From Massilia arenae (GTDB lineage Bacteria; Pseudomonadota; Gammaproteobacteria; Burkholderiales; Burkholderiaceae_D): a DNA stretch of 64,000 bases. Positions within the stretch are counted from its first letter, which is position 1; every line of letters begins with the position of its first letter. The position numbers and the translations under genes were made by a program. Shown here in pieces: positions 59,511 through 64,000 of the stretch. The notes under the pieces were generated by a model. It ran no database searches. It worked only from the letters and a program-made list of their open reading frames with translations, and was not told the DNA's origin. The DNA lies in the NCBI RefSeq assembly GCF_008014745.1, contig NZ_VPFD01000004.1, forward strand, positions 371,152 to 435,151, given 5' to 3'.

Positions 59511-61031
59511 TTATTTAGCCAACTCAACCAGCACCGCCGTATACATCTGCAGGTTCAACAGCAGCTGCTTGGTGGTGATGAATTCATGTTCCGAGTGACC
59601 GGTGTAATTCTGGCCCGGCATCGATGGACCGAAGCTGACCGCGTTCGGGAACAGGCGCGAATTGGTGCCGCCGCCGATCGCCACCGGCTTCGCGTCCTTC
59701 ATGCCGGTGAAATACGAGAAGGTCGACAGCAGGGTCGGCACCTGCGGTGCATTCTCAAGGATCCACGGCTCACGCACACCGACTTTGACGTTCGCCAACG
59801 GCAGCCGGCGCGCCTGCCAGTCGGCCAGGGCGGCATCGATCTCGGACGTCAGCTGCTCGGTCGACTTGCCGCGCGGCCGGCGCACATTGATCGCGACCTC
59901 GATGCCCTCGTCCAGCTGGCGAATCACGGTCGGCTTGAAGGTCATCGGTCCCATAAAGCTGTCGCGGTAGGCGATCTTGCCGAACTTCTCGCCATGGTAG
60001 CCGGTGCCGACCAGGTCGTTCAGGTAGTTCACCACGCCGCCGGCCACCGTATTCGGCCAGCTGCGCACCGCCAGCGCGTCGGCCAGCATGCTGACCGCGT
60101 TCACGCCTTCCTGCGGTTTCGATGAGTGGGCCGACACGCCTTTCGCGACCACCTTCAGGTTCGTGCCCTGGCGCTCGAAGGTGTAGCGCATGCCTTCCTG
60201 GTTGGCGGCGCGTGCGCGGATCTGCCCCTCGATCTCCGGCGTGGCGTTGGCGACCAGCACCTCGGCGTCTTCGGGGATCTGGGTATTAAAGGAGCCGCCC
60301 CTGAATTCGGCGATATGGAGTTCGCCCGCCGCGGGAATCGCGGCGCCGGCCTTCGGGATCGTCACGGCCACGGTGCCGCCGCCCTTCTCCGCCGTCACGA
60401 CCGGATACTCGGCGTCGAGCGTGATGCTCATTTGCGGCGGCACGTGGGTCTTGAGGAATTCGGTCAAGGGTCCCCAGTCCGATTCCTCGCCCATGTACAC
60501 ATATAGTTCGATGCGCTTGCTCAAAGGGATCTGGCGGTCGCGGATCGTCTTCATCGCATACAGCGCGGTGGCGATCGGTCCCTTGTCGTCCTCGGCGCCG
60601 CGCGCGATCAGCTTGCCCGGCTCGCTGGTGCGGTCCAGCACGAACGGCGACTTCTTCCATTTGGCCGGATCGACCGGCTGCACGTCGCCATGGGTCACGA
60701 TACCGACCCGCTCAGTGCCCTTGCCGAGACCGACGATGACGGTCCAGCCATGATCCTGGTAATCGAGACCGAGACGCTCGGCCTCCTTTTTCAATGCGGC
60801 CTTGAACGCGATGTGGACCGGGTTCTTGTCGGACGGGTAGCGCGCATCGGCCACCGTATTGAAGCTGACCAGCTTGGCCAGCGTGTCGACCACGTCGTTG
60901 CGGTAAGTCTGAACCGCATATTTGGCGGCGCTGACGGCGGTGTCGCTCGGGGCCGGCGCCGGTGAGGCGGCGGATGCGACGGTGGTGGTCCACGCCAGCA
61001 CCAGGCTGGCAATCAGGGCTTTCTTGTACAT
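59511..61031 (-). CDS. Exported M20 family metallopeptidase, PepV/dipeptidase-like
   Basis: 506 residues from ATG 61031 (MYKKALIAS begins a clear signal peptide that ends near VASAA). Di-zinc site residues: HGDVQPVD (near 120), ARGAEDDKGP (near 155), MGEESDWG (near 190), LDAEYPV and a C-terminal GHSEHEF. The lid domain lies in the middle (about 220-400). It resembles Sapep/PepV dipeptidases and probably cuts peptides in the periplasm. Monocistronic. Confidence 0.93.
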   Translation of the reverse strand: MYKKALIASLVLAWTTTVASAASPAPAPSDTAVSAAKYAVQTYRNDVVDTLAKLVSFNTVADARYPSDKNPVHIAFKAALKKEAERLGLDYQDHGWTVIVGLGKGTERVGIVTHGDVQPVDPAKWKKSPFVLDRTSEPGKLIARGAEDDKGPIATALYAMKTIRDRQIPLSKRIELYVYMGEESDWGPLTEFLKTHVPPQMSITLDAEYPVVTAEKGGGTVAVTIPKAGAAIPAAGELHIAEFRGGSFNTQIPEDAEVLVANATPEIEGQIRARAANQEGMRYTFERQGTNLKVVAKGVSAHSSKPQEGVNAVSMLADALAVRSWPNTVAGGVVNYLNDLVGTGYHGEKFGKIAYRDSFMGPMTFKPTVIRQLDEGIEVAINVRRPRGKSTEQLTSEIDAALADWQARRLPLANVKVGVREPWILENAPQVPTLLSTFSYFTGMKDAKPVAIGGGTNSRLFPNAVSFGPSMPGQNYTGHSEHEFITTKQLLLNLQMYTAVLVELAK

Positions 61032-61153
61032 ACGGCGCCGGTCTCCATGAATCCATGATTGCAAATGCGCAAGGAGTCTAGCACATGCATGTGTGCACCC
61101 GATCCGCGTTTTCCGCGTATCGTTACGCGCTTCGCACCGAGAGAAAAAGCACC

Positions 61154-62026
61154 ATGACCGACAAGACCATCTGCCGCCTGCACCCGGCGCTGCGCGACGA
61201 TATCGGCGACCTGCTGACGCAGCGTCCCGTGCCCTCGGACCAGCTTGATCAGATCGATCCTTTCCTGTTCCTGAACCACCACGGCCCGCAGGTCTACGGG
61301 CCGCACAACCGCGGCCTGCCGTTCGGACCGCATCCGCACCGCGGCTTCGAGACGGTCACCTTCATCGTCGACGGCATGCTGGCGCACCGCGACAGCGCCG
61401 GCCATGAAAGCGTGATCCACGCCGGCGGCATCCAGTGGATGACGGCGGGCAGCGGCATCGTGCATGCCGAGGTATCGCCACGCGATTTTCTGGAACACGG
61501 CGGCCCGCTCGAGATCCTGCAGCTGTGGGTCAATCTGCCGTCGCGCCTGAAGATGAGCGCGCCTGCCTACACGGGGTTGCAGCGCGATGAAATCCCTGCC
61601 CTGCCGCTCGATGGCGGCAAGGTGACCATGAACCTGATCGCCGGCGAATGGGATGGAAACACGGGGCCGGTGCGGTCGCTGACCGGCGTGTTCATGAGCA
61701 CGGTCGCGATGCAGGCCGGAGGGCGATTGACGGTAGCCGGCCTGCAGGGCCGCAACGTGCTGCTGTATGTGGTGCGGGGACGCATCGGCGTGGGCGACCA
61801 CGGCGATCTCGTCAACGCTTACCAACTGGTGGAACTGGATGACGACGGCGACGCCCTGCACATCAGGGCCGAGGCCGATTCGCTGCTGCTGTTCGGCCAT
61901 GCCGAACCGATCCGCGAACCGGTGGTGGCGCACGGGCCGTTCGTCATGACCACCCGTGAAGAGATCGTGCAGGCGATCGCCGACTACCAGGCCGGGCGCT
62001 TCGGTTCAACGCCGGCTCAGCGCTGA
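61154..62026 (+). CDS. Pirin family protein
   Basis: 290 residues from ATG 61154; the upstream frame is not conserved. Bicupin fold with the N-terminal metal site HPHRGFETVTFI (near 60-70) and TAGSGIVHAE (near 100), matching the conserved His/Glu ligands of pirins. The second cupin has LLYVVRGRIGVG. Some bacterial pirins oxidise flavonols or bind pyruvate dehydrogenase; the role here is unknown. Its end overlaps the next, convergent gene by 10 bases. Confidence 0.92.
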   Translation: MTDKTICRLHPALRDDIGDLLTQRPVPSDQLDQIDPFLFLNHHGPQVYGPHNRGLPFGPHPHRGFETVTFIVDGMLAHRDSAGHESVIHAGGIQWMTAGSGIVHAEVSPRDFLEHGGPLEILQLWVNLPSRLKMSAPAYTGLQRDEIPALPLDGGKVTMNLIAGEWDGNTGPVRSLTGVFMSTVAMQAGGRLTVAGLQGRNVLLYVVRGRIGVGDHGDLVNAYQLVELDDDGDALHIRAEADSLLLFGHAEPIREPVVAHGPFVMTTREEIVQAIADYQAGRFGSTPAQR

Positions 62027-62406
62027 GTCGAGGCCACGGCGCGCTTGTCGCCTTCGCGCACGAAGACAGTCTCTGGAATCCGGTCGCCCTGGAAGCGCAG
62101 GCTCAGGTCCCGGTCCACGGCAACGAAGCGCTTCTTGCCGACGTGGACCAGTTCGACCGGTCCGTCGCCCAGGTCGGCATACAGCGCGCGTTGACCGTCA
62201 CCGATCTTGCCCTTCACCTGGAGGACACGGCCGTCTTCGAGCGCGTATTCGCCCTGCACACGGTCATACATGAACGGCGCCATCATGACCTGCTTGACGT
62301 TGGGAGCGCGGACTTTCACTTCATTGTCGGTCGTTTGCGGCGCTGCGCCGCTGGAGAACGAAACGGCGGCGATGGCGGCGAACAGGGCGATGTGCTTGAT
62401 GCGCAT
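62017..62406 (-). CDS. Small exported hypothetical protein, 129 aa
   Basis: ATG 62406 follows AAAGGAAAG. The signal peptide ends near SSGAAP (residue 22). The mature part is beta-rich, with the core APFMYDRVQGEYALEDGRVLQVKG and LYADLGDGPVELV. I do not recognise a family with a known role. It is convergent with the pirin gene and shares its last 10 bases. Confidence 0.8.
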   Translation of the reverse strand: MRIKHIALFAAIAAVSFSSGAAPQTTDNEVKVRAPNVKQVMMAPFMYDRVQGEYALEDGRVLQVKGKIGDGQRALYADLGDGPVELVHVGKKRFVAVDRDLSLRFQGDRIPETVFVREGDKRAVASTQR

Positions 62407-62813
62407 GATGTCTTTCCTTTCAGGTCGAGTGCGAAGAAGAACCGGTGCGGCAAGCGTTCGATCGCTCGTGAAGAGACCGCGTGGTCCACGTGTTTCGTTG
62501 TCGCCAGGGCTGCTTTTTGTCTGGCGATGAACCCAGTCTAGCCAGACTTCGCGCGTACTCAAGCGGCAGTGGGATGAAGCGCCGAAACGCGCGATGAAAT
62601 GCTGAAAACGTGAAGTGAACGGGAGGTGCATATGCGTGTCGTTCGTACACGTCTGCACCCCGTCTGCATGTCTGTTTTCAGGCTTTTTTTTAAGGCCGGT
62701 TACCTGCGCATGTCCACGCCGGCGGGACTGCCGAGGCACCCTGTCAAACGTGTGTCTGCATCGCGTGCAGATGCCGTACATTAGGGCCATCGACAACACA
62801 CCAGACCCAACCC
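62407..62813. other. Divergent gap upstream of the asparaginase gene
   Basis: These 407 bases hold divergent promoters. A run of T at 62683-62691 follows an imperfect CGTCTGCA-rich dyad and may be a terminator-like element. A perfect TCTGCA / TGCAGA dyad (62755-62760 and 62766-62771) lies just before a TACATT -10 box (62777-62782) of the asparaginase gene. No protein gene is supported. Confidence 0.4.
62755..62782 (+). promoter_or_regulatory. Operator-like dyad and -10 box for the asparaginase gene
   Basis: TCTGCA and TGCAGA form a perfect 6-base inverted repeat, placed at the -35 of a TACATT box 37 bases before the start codon. Confidence 0.4.
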
Positions 62814-63839
62814 ATGCAAGCGATTCCCCTCGTCGCGACCACGCGCGGCTATCCCGACTCAGGCAATGCGATCGAGAACGTCCACTGGGGCTCGATCGCC
62901 GTGGTCGACACCCGCGGCCGGCTGTTGTGGTCGGCGGGCGACCCTGACTATCCCACCTTCACCCGCTCGGCCCTGAAACCGTTCCAGGCCCTGCCCTTCA
63001 TCCTGTCCGACGGCCCGGCGCGCTTCGGCCTCACGCGGGACGAAGTGGCGCTGCTGTGCGCCAGCCATTCGGGCGAAGACATCCACCTCGAGGGCGTGCG
63101 CGCGATCCTGGACAAGATCGGCCTCGAACCCGGCCACCTCGAATGCGGCTGCGCGCAGCCGCTGCACTACGAGTTCACGGGAACGAAGCCGCCACCGGAT
63201 GCGCAATGGACGCCGCTGCACCACAACTGTTCCGGCAAGCACAGCGGCTTCCTGGCCTGGTGCCGGCTGCACGACGCGCCCACCGCCAACTACGTCGAGC
63301 GCGCCCACCCGCTGCAGCAGGCGATCCGCGCCACGCTGGCCGACGCCGTGGGGCTGCCGGTGGACGCCATGCCAACCGGGATCGACGGCTGTTCAGCGCC
63401 GAACTACGCGCTGCCGCTGTCGTCGCTGGCGCAGCTGTATGCGCGCCTGGCGCACGGCAGCAGCGACCCGCAGCTGGGCGGCGCGATGGGCATCCTGGGT
63501 GAGGCCATGACGGCGCGGCCCGACATGGTCTCGGGCCAGGAGCGTACCGACCTGCACTGGATGACGGCGGGCGGCGGCGACTGGGTGGCCAAGATCGGCG
63601 CCGACGCGGTGCAGGCGATCGGCGTGCGCTCGGCCGGGATCGGCATCGCGATCAAGATTGCGGACGGTAACAGCCGCGCGCTGCATCCGGCCGTGTACGC
63701 CGTACTGGACCAGCTAGGCCTGCTCGACGCCGGGCGCAAGGCCGCGCTCGAGCGCTACCGCCAGCCGGCCATCAAGAATGCGCGCGGTACGGTGGCGGGC
63801 GACATTCGTCCCATATTCACCCTGGATGAGGGGCGGTGA
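62814..63839 (+). CDS. Asparaginase, thermolabile type (asparaginase II family)
   Basis: 341 residues of the Rhizobium etli-type asparaginase family (PF06089), distinct from the bacterial AnsA/AnsB fold. Marks: SALKPFQALPFI (near 51), LCASHSGEDIHLEGV (near 83), HHNCSGKHSGFLAW (near 140) with the Ser/Lys pair, and GIDGCSAPNYALPL (near 190). It would hydrolyse L-asparagine to aspartate and ammonia in the cytoplasm. Divergent from the small exported protein. Confidence 0.92.
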   Translation: MQAIPLVATTRGYPDSGNAIENVHWGSIAVVDTRGRLLWSAGDPDYPTFTRSALKPFQALPFILSDGPARFGLTRDEVALLCASHSGEDIHLEGVRAILDKIGLEPGHLECGCAQPLHYEFTGTKPPPDAQWTPLHHNCSGKHSGFLAWCRLHDAPTANYVERAHPLQQAIRATLADAVGLPVDAMPTGIDGCSAPNYALPLSSLAQLYARLAHGSSDPQLGGAMGILGEAMTARPDMVSGQERTDLHWMTAGGGDWVAKIGADAVQAIGVRSAGIGIAIKIADGNSRALHPAVYAVLDQLGLLDAGRKAALERYRQPAIKNARGTVAGDIRPIFTLDEGR

Positions 63840-63969
63840 ACAGGTGAATTCGCCGATTTAACATACGATGCGTCCATACAACAGCTAGCACATCGGGAGA
63901 TTTCATTTTAGGTTTAAACAGGTGATACTTGCCCTACGGAATTTTCCGTTTCTACGGGTTATTGACATC

Positions 63970-64000
63970 GTGTTAAAAAATCTACGCATCGGCTCGCGCC
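63970..64000 (+). CDS. Partial chemoreceptor gene, N-terminus only
   Basis: GTG at 63970 opens MLKNLRIGSR, the typical start of methyl-accepting chemotaxis proteins (compare [14 protein letters not shown] of the receptor at 39156). The window ends 10 codons on. The ribosome site (GGGTTATTG) is weak. The stretch 63840-63969 between this and the asparaginase gene shows nothing else. Confidence 0.6.
   Translation, partial: MLKNLRIGSR

Overview
The window reads as chromosome from a high-GC Burkholderiales bacterium, most likely of the Massilia/Telluria group (Oxalobacteraceae). This is inferred from GC-rich codon use, the protein families present (89-residue IF-1, DUF3597, DUF4394, ECF sigma/RskA-like pairs) and the general look of the proteins. 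There is no rRNA gene to confirm it. I see no tRNA gene, CRISPR array, prophage or insertion sequence. Most of the window is ordinary core and accessory chromosome.

Layout. 0-8 kb: a gene start at the left edge, a palindromic repeat, alaS, a glycerophosphodiesterase, a DUF1294 membrane protein, a two-part DUF3597 protein, a zinc-ribbon membrane protein and trpS. 8-13 kb: a GH1-like/RmlD-like fusion, a VapB-like antitoxin with a broken PIN toxin remnant, and a CaiB-type CoA-transferase. 13-18.4 kb: a LysR/MFS divergent pair, a duplicated DUF4394 lipoprotein, and an ECF sigma/anti-sigma pair. 18.4-21.7 kb: a KaiC-like double ATPase followed by a hybrid histidine kinase whose receiver domain is cut by an in-frame amber codon. 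22-26.4 kb: infA, an MFS transporter and a cluster of three unrecognised genes led by a small J-domain protein. 26.5-33 kb: glnS, a lipoprotein metallophosphoesterase and a CHASE sensor kinase. 33-34 kb: a GRDP-like protein with seven 13-residue cysteine-containing repeats, facing a small HTH regulator.

34-44.3 kb: an SDR protein, a ferredoxin-reductase-type flavoprotein, an MFS exporter, a chemoreceptor, an HPF-like protein, a BtuF-like protein, a cNMP-GGDEF protein, sbcB and pyrF. 44.4-51 kb: lemA with two TPM-domain genes, facing a tightly overlapped operon of secreted hydrolase, ABC ATPase, ABC permease, ECF sigma and a small membrane protein. 51-54 kb: an SDR gene, a 630-base gap with two candidate small RNAs, and small proteins. 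54-59 kb: a galactoside operon (galT, an M24 pseudo-peptidase, galK, a GH2 glycosidase) joined by 4- to 14-base overlaps. 59.5-64 kb: an M20 peptidase, a pirin, a small secreted protein, an asparaginase and the start of a chemoreceptor cut by the window edge.

The strongest candidates for something undescribed are the GRDP-like repeat protein (33.0-33.6 kb), the J-domain cluster (23.8-26.35 kb), the metal-ligand-less M24 protein in the gal operon, and a small RNA candidate carrying CTCCTCC in a hairpin loop (51.85 kb).
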